Below, piece by piece: positions 51,011 to 58,786 of a stretch of 64,000 bases of DNA; positions within the stretch are counted from its first letter, which is position 1, and the number at the start of each line of letters is the position of its first letter. The DNA comes from Acidobacteriota bacterium (GTDB lineage: Bacteria; Acidobacteriota; Thermoanaerobaculia; UBA5066). The notes under the pieces are model-generated. The model was not told where the DNA came from. It made no database searches and was given only the letters and a program-made list of their open reading frames with translations. The position numbers and the translations under genes are program-made. The stretch covers positions 1-64,000 of the forward strand of contig RHKY01000017.1 in the NCBI GenBank assembly GCA_008363385.1, in the 5' to 3' direction.

Positions 51011-52473
51011 CCCTGGCCCAGGAGGCGGTCGTAGGCAGCCGCCAGACCGCTCTCGACCTCGACGCCGGCCAGGGCGGCCGGCACGACGACGACGGGGGCG
51101 TCGGGGACGGGCGCGCCCACCCCGAGGCCGAGCAGGTCCAGCTGCTCACGGGCGACGGCGACGGCCACCTGGTGCCGGACGGTTTCCAGGCCCCGGTCCC
51201 GGATGGCCGCGAGGACCACGGCCAGGACCCGCGCCGCATCCAGCTCGTCGCGATCGCCCAGAAGGCGCTGCCACAGGAGACCGAAAGGCTCGCCCAGCTC
51301 GGCCAGGAGCTCGGGAGCCACCTGCCGCAGGGCCTGCGGCTTCTTGGAGAGCTGCCGGAGGTAGTGGAAGTAGCGCACCTGCCGGCCCCGCCGACGCCGG
51401 GGGTGGACCGTCTCCTCCCCCTGCCGGGCGATCGTCACCTCCGAGGGACCCACCAGGGCCAGGACGCTGCACCGTGCCCACTCCTCGGGGACGGAGTACT
51501 CGGCCCCGTCCACCCTCACCAGCGCCCGGCTGCTGGCCTCCACGAACCGCTTCTGCCTCGCCTCGAAGGCGGTCCCGGGAAGCGGGCTCAGGCAGACCCG
51601 CTCCCTCTCGAATCGCTCGGCCACGCTCGGCTCATCTCCCGTCCGGCGGTCGGCCTGCCGCTCAAGGTCCTCCCTCAGCCCTTCCGAGATCGCAGCCAGG
51701 CTCTCCCCCCGCGGCACGGGGACGAAGTGCTGCAGCCGGATCCCCCGGCCCCGTCCCTCCACGCCCCCCTTGTCGTGTCCTTCGCCCACCCGCGCGAAGC
51801 TCGCCTCGAAGGCGTAGTGGCTCACCAGGGCCAGGAACCGGTCCGCCAGGACCCTCAGTCCCCCCACCCGCCGCTTCACCGCCGCGGTCAGGTTGTCGTA
51901 GGCGATCCGTCTGGGCACCCCGCCAAACGCCTCGAAGGCCCGCACGTGAGCGTCCAGAAACGACACCTGGTCGCACCGCTCGTACACGTACGCGAAGTCC
52001 TTCCCCGACGCCATCAGCCGCATCAGAAACTTCCAGGCCTTCCTCCGCTCCCCCCGCACCTCGACCGTCACCTCGAAGAAGTCCACCTCTGCAAGCTCCC
52101 CGAGCCGGTACACCAGTGGCACGTAGACCTCCGCCGCCTTCCGCCGCCGCTCGGCCATGTACGTCTTCACGGTCGTCGCCCCGACCATGTGACCCATCTC
52201 CCGAAGCTCTCGATGCACACGGCTCGCCGTCACCCGCTGCTTGGCTGTCGTCCGCCCCGCCCACCCTTCGAGCACCGCCTCGATCGCCGGCCCCACCCGA
52301 TCGCTCACCGGCCGCGGCCGAGGAACCGTCTCCACCCGCCTCGGCTCCGATTCCTTCAGGTACTTCGAGACCGTCTTCCGCGCGATCCCAAGCTCCCGGG
52401 CGACTCGGCGGGCGCTCTGGCCCTCCACCAGGACCTTGTGCCGGATAACATGTACGCGATCCATCCTCAGCAT
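50998..52473 (-). CDS. istA: IS21-family transposase IstA
   Basis: The 491-residue product starts with a helix-turn-helix (QSARRVARELGIARKTVSKY) for binding the IS ends. The DDE catalytic triad is visible as Asp131 (AEVDFFEV), Asp193 (RIAYDNLTAAV) and Glu239 (HDKGGVEG). The C-terminal Mu-transposase-like barrel and tail are complete. The reading frame is intact, in contrast to istB. Confidence 0.93.
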   Translation of the reverse strand: MLRMDRVHVIRHKVLVEGQSARRVARELGIARKTVSKYLKESEPRRVETVPRPRPVSDRVGPAIEAVLEGWAGRTTAKQRVTASRVHRELREMGHMVGATTVKTYMAERRRKAAEVYVPLVYRLGELAEVDFFEVTVEVRGERRKAWKFLMRLMASGKDFAYVYERCDQVSFLDAHVRAFEAFGGVPRRIAYDNLTAAVKRRVGGLRVLADRFLALVSHYAFEASFARVGEGHDKGGVEGRGRGIRLQHFVPVPRGESLAAISEGLREDLERQADRRTGDEPSVAERFERERVCLSPLPGTAFEARQKRFVEASSRALVRVDGAEYSVPEEWARCSVLALVGPSEVTIARQGEETVHPRRRRGRQVRYFHYLRQLSKKPQALRQVAPELLAELGEPFGLLWQRLLGDRDELDAARVLAVVLAAIRDRGLETVRHQVAVAVAREQLDLLGLGVGAPVPDAPVVVVPAALAGVEVESGLAAAYDRLLGQGWIQ

Positions 52474-52519
52474 CCTTCTTCCGGTCCCTCCTCCCCGGCA
52501 GCGTGCCCTTAGCCTTCAG

Positions 52520-53311
52520 GTGCTCAACGCCCGAAGGCATCGGAGCGGGGATCACATCAGTAACAGATTTTCGTATTTGGCATTGACCTAGTGCTCAACG
52601 CCCGAAGGCATCGGAGCGGGGATCACTAGACGAACAGAGGATATTGAACGAATAGTAGATGTGCTCAACGCCCGAAGGCATCGGAGCGGGGATCACCCCG
52701 GAGCTTCGGATCCGCGTCGAGTCAAAGCCCGAGTGCTCAACGCCCGAAGGCATCGGAGCGGGGATCACACGCGCTCCCCCTCCTCGCGCTCCCCGTGGCG
52801 GAGTGCTCAACGCCCGAAGGCATCGGAGCGGGGATCACGAGCCGCGGGTCAACCCGTTCACGTCGCTCGAGCAGCTGTGCTCAACGCCCGAAGGCATCGG
52901 AGCGGGGATCACGCGCAGCCCCTCGTGGAGCGCCATCTCGGTCGTCGTGTGCTCAACGCCCGAAGGCATCGGAGCGGGGATCACTCCTCGGGTCGCTTCT
53001 TCTTCTCTTCGCCCTGGTTGTGCTCAACGCCCGAAGGCATCGGAGCGGGGATCACCGCGCGACCAGCCAGAGTCCGCCGAGGCGGCGGATGTGCTCAACG
53101 CCCGAAGGCATCGGAGCGGGGATCACGCGACGGTCACGATTGCCGACGGCTCGTTCCGAAAGTGCTCAACGCCCGAAGGCAACGGAGCGTTGGCATCCTC
53201 GAGCGGTGCTCAACGCCCGAAGGCATCGGAGCGGGGATCACTCGTCATCGGCGAGCGGTTGGACATCGGCTGGGCGTGCTCAACGCCCGAAGGCATCGGA
53301 GCGGGGATCAC
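52520..53311 (-). CRISPR. CRISPR array, 12 repeats, MYXAN-type
   Basis: Twelve repeats of 36 nt start at 52520, 52591, 52661, 52733, 52803, 52877, 52949, 53020, 53091, 53162, 53206 and 53276. In plus orientation each begins GTGCTCAACGCCCGAAGGCA and ends TCGGAGCGGGGATCAC. Spacers are 35, 34, 36, 34, 38, 36, 35, 35, 35, 8 and 34 nt. Repeat 53162 is degenerate in its second half (AACGGAGCGTTGGCATC) and is followed by only 8 nt. Read on the minus strand the repeat forms a hairpin ATGCC-TTCG-GGCGT, and 3' of it the last 7 nt are TGAGCAC. Cas6 cutting at the stem base would leave an 8-nt handle UUGAGCAC, which favours leftward transcription from the cas2 side. Confidence 0.97.
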
Positions 53312-53500
53312 CCACCCCTTCCAAGTCTATGCGGCAGAGGTAGATGGGCCGGAGGCATTCATGCATCGGCGGACTGATCTCGATCCCCCCACCCTGTGAC
53401 GAGATACGTGACTTCGCAAATGCGCACGTGCGAAGCCCTTGGATCGAGTCAGGTATCGATTCTGTTCTCAAAGGTCAAGCTGCCGCTGCAACGGCGGCAC
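53312..53500 (-). promoter_or_regulatory. CRISPR leader with candidate promoter
   Basis: This 189-nt A/T-richer space lies between cas2 and the first repeat and has no ORF. On the minus strand TTGACC (53478-53473), a 17-nt spacer and TACCTG (53455-53450) could start the pre-crRNA near 53443. An inverted repeat CTTCGCA..TGCGAAG (53412-53435) lies just inside the expected transcript and may bind an integration host factor or regulator. The -10 is weak. Confidence 0.55.
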
Positions 53501-53848
53501 TTAGTCGCGGTCGCGCCGCTTTCGCCTGCGATCGCCCGTCGGTGCTTGCGAGCCGTCGACGAGCAGAAAGGCCGGCGGCTGCTCGTCCCAGCCCTCAACG
53601 TGATTCCGGGAGACGACCTTGCCGGCACAGGTCGGGCAGAGATCCAGGACGAGGAGGCTATCCTCCGGTTCTAGGATCTTCTCCAGCCGCCAGCGAAGCT
53701 CCGCTGTAGTCCGGTCGTCCAGAAAGCATCGAAAGACCGAGTACTGCACCGGCGTCCCGAAGCCCTTGATCAGCTTGTGCAGCTGCCGGTATCGGCCGGG
53801 CTGCCGCACGTCGTAGCAGACGAGCCGCCAGCGCTTGTCGTCGTGCAT
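53501..53848 (-). CDS. cas2: CRISPR-associated Cas2 (adaptation)
   Basis: The 115-residue product has the ferredoxin-like core RWRLVCYDVRQPGRYRQLHK (Asp13 at the end of strand 1), FGTPVQYSVFRCFLD and EDSLLVLDLCPTC. Cas2 bridges two Cas1 dimers during spacer integration. A basic tail (GDRRRKRRDRD) extends about 20 residues past the core, and the Cys pair CPTC is not usual for Cas2. It starts 9 nt after the cas4-cas1 stop and is the last cas gene, with the CRISPR leader after it. Confidence 0.95.
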   Translation of the reverse strand: MHDDKRWRLVCYDVRQPGRYRQLHKLIKGFGTPVQYSVFRCFLDDRTTAELRWRLEKILEPEDSLLVLDLCPTCAGKVVSRNHVEGWDEQPPAFLLVDGSQAPTGDRRRKRRDRD

Positions 53849-53857
53849 CGACGCCGC

Positions 53858-55516
53858 TCAGCGGATCCGGACCCTCGCGAAGAGGTGGACATCGTCGGTC
53901 CACTCCTTCTCGAGGAGCCTGGCCTCGAGCTCTATCATCCTGCCGTACCCGATGGGACGCCCGATCGCGGGATGGTTCCATTCGTCGAGCTTCCGCCTCT
54001 CGATGAGCTGAATCATCTTCTTCCGGCCTGCAGCGGAAAGCCAGACGGCATTCCCTCTTTCCTCGAAGTCCGCATCCGCATCGAAGCTCAGACGGTTCAG
54101 CGCCCCAACGAGCGCCATGTCCACGACGACGACGCGGAAGAGCTCCATAAGGTCGAGGACGAGCGTGTGAGCTGCCGAGCGGGGCCGATGGTAGAAGCCG
54201 ATTCCCGGGTGAAGGCCGGCTGCCAGGATGCCCCCCAGGCATTCCCGGTAAAGGAGCCCGTAGCCGAAGTTCAGGAGGGCGTTGAAACGGTCGCGGCTCG
54301 GATGGCGGTTTCGCCCGTCGAAACCGAGCCTGGGATCCAGGTCTGCGCGGAGGAGGGAGCCGAGAGCTCCGAAGTATCCCGCGGCGGCCTCCCCTTCCCG
54401 CCCGAGGAGGACCTCCTGTTCTCCGGCGTGATGGATGGGGGCAAGCGGCGCGCGGACTCTCCGGATCGCGGCTTCGACGGGCTCCGATCGCTCCTTGCCC
54501 CGAGTGGCCCGAAGGAGGAAACGGAGCTGCGCCTCGACCTTCGCCGCCACGAGCCTGCGCGCCAGGTCGAGTCTCCGGTGGTCGCTGGAGAGAGCCTCGA
54601 ACTGCCGTAGATGCCTCTGCGCGCCCGTGCTGGAAGTGGAGAGGGCGCCAGTGACGAATCCACTTCCGGAAATCCAGTGGACGGCCACGTCCTCCTCGGC
54701 GCAGAGCCGGAGCGCCTGCGTCGAGATCTGGGCGTTGCCGTGGATGATGACGGCGCCCACCGCGTGGATCGGCTGCCTCTGAAGCGGCCCGTCCAGGGGC
54801 CTGATGGTGAGCTCGTCGCCGGATCGCCCGACGTGCGCTCCCTGCTCCAGGACATGGAGCGACAGCCTGTCATGGTGAGGAGGCAGGATCCTCACCCGCC
54901 GCGGTTCGCGCTGATCGTCGAGGATGTCTTCCGTCGGCAGGCAGACCGGGGCTACCGAACAGCGGGGGCAGAGGCGTTCGTTCGAGGCCACGGGCGGGCG
55001 CTCGACGGAGGCCCGGAGTTCGTTCGCTCGACGTATCGCGCTCCTGACGTCTTCCCGCAGGGCGGCGTCGACGGGAACACGAACGCTCCTGTGATCTGCA
55101 AGATACTGGACACGGCCCTCCGCAACCGTCTGACCCAGGGCCTCTTCGAGAATCATCGCGTAGGCACCGACCTGGAGCCTGTCGGTCTTCCACGCGGCAT
55201 CGGGCCCCTCACCCGGAGCTGACTTGCCCTTCTTCGTCTCGACAGGGACCAGGCCTCCGTCGCTTCGACGGAGCGCGTCGAGCCTCCCCTTCAGACCGAG
55301 AATCGGAGCTTCCACCGTGAAGCTGCTCAGTTCGCCGTCGTCGAGCTCCACGTGAGCTCTCCTGCCGTCGAACACGGCGCCGTCAGCCACGCGGATCTCC
55401 TCGACCTCTTCGAGGTAGAAGAGCCGCTCGCAGTAGGCGAGCGCGTGGATGGAAGCGACACGCAGAAGCGGCGGGTCCGTCAGCTGCGCCTCCCCGCGGG
55501 CACGCGCGGTGTCCAT
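53858..55516 (-). CDS. cas4-cas1: Cas4-Cas1 fusion protein (adaptation)
   Basis: In the 552-residue product, residues 1-200 are Cas4: Cys29 (AYCERLFY), metal ligands Asp80 (GRLDAL) and Glu93/Lys95 (PVETKKGK), and Cys183/186/192 (CPRCSVAPVC) for the 4Fe-4S cluster. Residues about 207-552 are Cas1 with IIHGNAQIS, catalytic Glu374 in LLGREGEAA, His436 in LHPGIGFYH and Asp455 in LVLDLMELF. Both halves look active, so pre-spacer trimming and integration are carried by one chain, as in M. xanthus dev and in type I-G systems. The ATG overlaps the cas5 end by 37 nt. Confidence 0.95.
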   Translation of the reverse strand: MDTARARGEAQLTDPPLLRVASIHALAYCERLFYLEEVEEIRVADGAVFDGRRAHVELDDGELSSFTVEAPILGLKGRLDALRRSDGGLVPVETKKGKSAPGEGPDAAWKTDRLQVGAYAMILEEALGQTVAEGRVQYLADHRSVRVPVDAALREDVRSAIRRANELRASVERPPVASNERLCPRCSVAPVCLPTEDILDDQREPRRVRILPPHHDRLSLHVLEQGAHVGRSGDELTIRPLDGPLQRQPIHAVGAVIIHGNAQISTQALRLCAEEDVAVHWISGSGFVTGALSTSSTGAQRHLRQFEALSSDHRRLDLARRLVAAKVEAQLRFLLRATRGKERSEPVEAAIRRVRAPLAPIHHAGEQEVLLGREGEAAAGYFGALGSLLRADLDPRLGFDGRNRHPSRDRFNALLNFGYGLLYRECLGGILAAGLHPGIGFYHRPRSAAHTLVLDLMELFRVVVVDMALVGALNRLSFDADADFEERGNAVWLSAAGRKKMIQLIERRKLDEWNHPAIGRPIGYGRMIELEARLLEKEWTDDVHLFARVRIR

Positions 55517-56187
55517 GTCCAGGCCGACTCCGGCGGTTCCGTCGTCGGCTCACGGCCGAGGCCGAAGACGGCGCTGCTCGTGCGACTGCTCTCCTCGCGG
55601 TCGATCCCGACCGTCATGCGACACGTGACAGGGCCCGGCTGGTCGTCGGGGCCAAGGCGGCTGTACCAGCGGCAAGGGACAGGCACGTCCAGCACCTCTA
55701 TGGAATCGAACAGCAGGTTGTTGTCCCCGGCGAACGGTAGGCCGTACCGGGGCCACTCCCCGGCGCCGGCGAGTCCTCTCCGCACTCGGGCTGGCAGCGC
55801 AGGATCGTCCGTCTCGACGCCGATGACCGCGTCGAGCCCGGAAAGGAACTCCCTCCGGACCGGGGCGATCCAGTACTTCGCCCCTTTGGTCCGTGGACGG
55901 AGCCCGCTCCCCGACGTCCCGACCGGATAGGAGTGGAGTTGCTGGTAGAGCGAGAAGACCTCGGGCCGCGTCACCTCTCCGAGGGCGATCCGGAGAACGG
56001 GCAGCCCCTCACGGAGCCCGGTCACGGGCCGGTCCAGCGGTCCGCGGGTCTCGTACCCGGCGAGGTTCAGGACGAGCCCCCACGCGGCGGAAGGGGGAAG
56101 GACTGGAGCCGTGGCCCGGTACACGCCGGCCTGAAGCCCTCGGAACGCCGCGAACGGCGCCCGCGCGCGAAGCCACATCTGCTGCAT
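55480..56187 (-). CDS. cas5: Cas5, Cmx5/DevS type
   Basis: The product has 235 residues from the ATG 4 nt after the cas7 stop; a longer upstream frame is antisense-like and was discarded. MQQMWLRARAPFAAFRGLQA, LPPSAAWGLVLNLAGYETRG and the G-rich turn YPVGTSGSGLRPRTKG match the Cas5 RRM fold of the DevS group. It caps the 5' handle of the crRNA in Cascade. The C-terminus is Pro/Arg-rich and runs into the start of cas4-cas1. Confidence 0.9.
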   Translation of the reverse strand: MQQMWLRARAPFAAFRGLQAGVYRATAPVLPPSAAWGLVLNLAGYETRGPLDRPVTGLREGLPVLRIALGEVTRPEVFSLYQQLHSYPVGTSGSGLRPRTKGAKYWIAPVRREFLSGLDAVIGVETDDPALPARVRRGLAGAGEWPRYGLPFAGDNNLLFDSIEVLDVPVPCRWYSRLGPDDQPGPVTCRMTVGIDREESSRTSSAVFGLGREPTTEPPESAWTWTPRVPAGRRS

Positions 56188-56191
56188 GCCG

Positions 56192-57094
56192 CTATCCAGG
56201 GAACGCCTCCGCGGCAACCGCCGCGAGGAGAGCCTGCGGACTCTCGAAGAGCCGGACGCCGAGCCCCTCGAGCCGCGCTCGCTCAGCGGCGTCCATCCGC
56301 CGGACGAGCTCGCCGCCAAGCCTGAACTCGGACCCCGGAAGGTCCTGCGAGTTGATCCGCGGAAGCTCGGCGAACCTCCCGTCCTCCGTGAAACCGTAGG
56401 TGTCGAAGCCCGCCACGAGTGAGGGCGTGAGTCGGAGAACGATGCTTCGCGGCGCCATCTCGTAGTAGGAGCGCGCGTGCCCTCCCGCGACGTTCGAGAG
56501 CTGCGCGAACGCTCCGAGGAGTGCGCGCGTCCACGCCGGCCCGTCGCCAGTCTCGCAGTCGCCGAGCGCAAGCGCGAACGGGAACTGATAGGACGTGAAC
56601 GTGACCTCGCGGTGGATGAGGGCAGAGCTGTCCGCGTTCTTCCAGGTGCTCTGGCCGGCGTTCAGCGGGGACTGGTGGAAGGTGGCGTCGAACCGGTAGG
56701 GCGTCAGGGCCACTGCCAGATTCAGCCTGAGGACGCTGTCTCGCTTGGCGGGCAGCGACTTGTTCTTCGCGATGGCGTCCTTGTCCGCGACCATGAAACC
56801 GAAGAGGAAGTCGTCAGCGTACTTCGCCGCATTCGGGAATCCCTTGAACTCCACGGCGAGCTGGTCTTCCTGGTGGAGCCGGCTACGGTTCATCGGGAGC
56901 CCGGCGCCCGCGAGGATCTCTCGAAGAGCATTCCGGATCGCCTCGGGGCTCACCACAGCGTAGTCCTGCCCGCGACGATGGATCTTCTGGATGATCGTCC
57001 TGTTCATCTCACTTTCGCCCCGGTAGTTGGAGCTGGGGGCCTCGTGTGTGAGGACAGTCGCGAACAGGTTGAGCGACGGCTTCGTTTCCTTCAT
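56192..57094 (-). CDS. cas7: Cas7, Cst2/DevR type (Cascade backbone)
   Basis: The 300-residue product opens KPSLNLFATVLTHEAPSSNY and RGESEMNRTIIQKIHRRGQD, then VVSPEAIRNALREILAG and FADDFLFGFMV-like strands, which are DevR/Cst2 landmarks. It would form the helical filament on crRNA in the type I effector. In M. xanthus the homologue DevR is needed for sporulation, which is known for that species only. It starts 31 nt after the cas8 stop. Confidence 0.92.
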   Translation of the reverse strand: MKETKPSLNLFATVLTHEAPSSNYRGESEMNRTIIQKIHRRGQDYAVVSPEAIRNALREILAGAGLPMNRSRLHQEDQLAVEFKGFPNAAKYADDFLFGFMVADKDAIAKNKSLPAKRDSVLRLNLAVALTPYRFDATFHQSPLNAGQSTWKNADSSALIHREVTFTSYQFPFALALGDCETGDGPAWTRALLGAFAQLSNVAGGHARSYYEMAPRSIVLRLTPSLVAGFDTYGFTEDGRFAELPRINSQDLPGSEFRLGGELVRRMDAAERARLEGLGVRLFESPQALLAAVAAEAFPG

Positions 57095-57125
57095 CTTCGT
57101 CTCCTGATTCTCGATGAGAGCGGCT

Positions 57126-58781
57126 TCATGCCCTGGCGGAGAGAGCGAGGAGGAGCAGGGTGCGGACTTCGTCCGGACGCTCCTTCAACGCCCGGGCGAG
57201 GACGAGGTAGTCGGCCTGGGGCAGGCGCTGGGGCACGGAGCAGATCGCGGAGGCAACGTAGTCGACGAAGTCTGCCGGCGCTGTCCGTGAGCGCAGCGCG
57301 AGGAATGCCTCGTTGACGATCTTCGACTTCTTCTCTTCGAAGTCGGATCGGCGCGTCTCATCGTCCTTCACCCGCTCCCACTTCAGGCCGTATTTCGCCT
57401 CGAGCTTCCGGTAGACATAGCTCTCGGCGAGGCGGTAGACGATCGGCTCGATCGCCGGTCCTTCCGCTTGGGCGTTCATCGTTCCTCCTCGATCGAAGTT
57501 CTCGAACGAAACCCTGCAATCGTGCTGGAATCGGCTGGAATCGACCGTCTGTCTCCTCGGCCGCGTCTGAATCACGGTGTCGAATCCGTGGAACCACGGT
57601 CGGTTCTCGACGAGGTTGAGGAGACGCTGGCGCCGGAAGAGCGGGTCCCAGAGCCCATCGTGCAGCTGGGCGTAGGTGTCGATCATTGCCGGCTCGGGCG
57701 TGATCCTGCCCGTGGCCCTGACACGAACGTTGTTCCCTTCCTTCTCGACGTGGAAGACGTCCATGCCGACGAGGAGGTCGGCCACCGTCGAGTCGCCCGC
57801 TCTGAGCGCGAGCCTGGCCTGGAGCCGCACGAAGGTCGCGAGGGCCCCCTCTACCGCGAGGTCCACGACGGCGGCCCGCGGACGGATTCCTCGTTTCGCG
57901 GCGTCACGCTCTCTCATCGCGGGGCCGAATTCCGCGCAGAACGTCTCGAGCGCCCGGATGTCCGGAGCGCCGATCGCCCAGCCCGAGTTCTGCTGGTTCC
58001 CGTCGCCGTCCACGATCGATGGGATGTAGACCTGCGCTACAGCGGGCCAGAAGACGAGGAGGAAGCGGAGCCGGGCCGAATCTCGGAACGGGACCTGCTC
58101 GGCGGTCAGCTGCTGGGCGCCGAGGAAGTACGTGCTCGGAAGGTCCACCGGGTATGGGTCCTTCTTGCAGAGAGCTTCCCAGAGCGGTCCACCCTCGCTC
58201 ACCGGGTGATCCTCGGAGCGCTCTTCATACGGCCGCCGCGTCGCGGGGACCCCCCGGAACACCTCCTTCAGCATGTCGCGCCAGAGCTTCACCCAGAGGC
58301 CGGACTTCCCCTCCGCCGTCGGGTCGAGATCCAGGAGGAATGCCGCGCGGGGGACGACCTGCGGGTAGACGTAGACGGTGCGGCTCCTCGACTTGCCCGA
58401 CTTCGGATCGACGAAGACCTCCGTCTCTTGGCGAAGCGGCGGCACGGCTTCCCTCGCCCTGTTCCTCCAGATCGAGGAGCTCCTGACCTCCTCCTCGGAG
58501 GCGTCGTAGAACTCGTCGAGAAGCCTCTGGAGCCCAACGCGATCGAAGCGGAAGCGCGCGCCGGCCTCGTCTATGTTCTCCAGCTTCGCGACCCCCTTCG
58601 GGGCAGCCGGGGCCCGCTCGAGCCAGCGCACCAGCAGGACCAGGCCCGCCAGCCCCGCGCGGTGCTGAGCGCTGGGAAGATCGACGAGCCGGTAGTCCAG
58701 GACCAGTTCTTCGGTCGTCTTCGGAGCTGGCACTCCCCGAGGCTTCCTGAGGCTCCTCCCGGCGGAGGGTTCTCTCGCCAT
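57126..58781 (-). CDS. cas8a1: Cas8a1/Csx13 (Cmx1, DevT-like) large subunit
   Basis: The 551-residue product has DYRLVDLPSAQHRAGLAGLV at residues about 29-48, the N-terminal signature of Csx13/DevT (MYXAN) large subunits. RRPYEERSEDHPVSEGGPLW, FLGAQQLTAEQVPFRDSAR and KYGLKWERVKDDETRRSDFE are C-terminal-part landmarks. Some Csx13 proteins are split in two; here both halves are one chain. It should recognise PAM DNA and recruit Cas3. It starts 5 nt after the cas3 stop. Confidence 0.88.
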   Translation of the reverse strand: MAREPSAGRSLRKPRGVPAPKTTEELVLDYRLVDLPSAQHRAGLAGLVLLVRWLERAPAAPKGVAKLENIDEAGARFRFDRVGLQRLLDEFYDASEEEVRSSSIWRNRAREAVPPLRQETEVFVDPKSGKSRSRTVYVYPQVVPRAAFLLDLDPTAEGKSGLWVKLWRDMLKEVFRGVPATRRPYEERSEDHPVSEGGPLWEALCKKDPYPVDLPSTYFLGAQQLTAEQVPFRDSARLRFLLVFWPAVAQVYIPSIVDGDGNQQNSGWAIGAPDIRALETFCAEFGPAMRERDAAKRGIRPRAAVVDLAVEGALATFVRLQARLALRAGDSTVADLLVGMDVFHVEKEGNNVRVRATGRITPEPAMIDTYAQLHDGLWDPLFRRQRLLNLVENRPWFHGFDTVIQTRPRRQTVDSSRFQHDCRVSFENFDRGGTMNAQAEGPAIEPIVYRLAESYVYRKLEAKYGLKWERVKDDETRRSDFEEKKSKIVNEAFLALRSRTAPADFVDYVASAICSVPQRLPQADYLVLARALKERPDEVRTLLLLALSARA

Positions 58782-58786
58782 CCTCT

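Larger units (their letters stand above)
50100..52518 (-). mobile_element. IS21-family insertion sequence (istB broken)
   Basis: The element has two genes in the IS21 order (istA then istB, overlapping) on the minus strand. The left end has two 13-bp direct repeats GGAAAGGGAGCCA (50101-50113 and 50125-50137), the multiple end-binding sites typical of IS21 elements. The right end near 52518 contains TGAAGGCTAAGGGCACG on the minus strand but no clear copy of the left repeats, so the exact terminus is uncertain. The left flank is an integron cassette gene and the right flank is the first CRISPR repeat, so no target duplication can be recognised. Confidence 0.85.

Noticed and set aside
52520-53311. 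Rightward transcription of the CRISPR array from the IS side
   Set aside because: It would place a degenerate repeat near the trailer, as is common, but leaves no leader space beside the IS, gives no good repeat hairpin and ignores the promoter found beside cas2.
52659-53399. Open plus-strand frames of 180-246 codons across the CRISPR array
   Set aside because: They arise because the 36-nt repeat has no stops and spacers keep the frame; the translated product is just the repeat reiterated.
49900-54000. Integron integrase gene or attI near the attC array
   Set aside because: No tyrosine-recombinase-like ORF is seen on either strand; only IS21 and CRISPR genes occur on the side where it should be.
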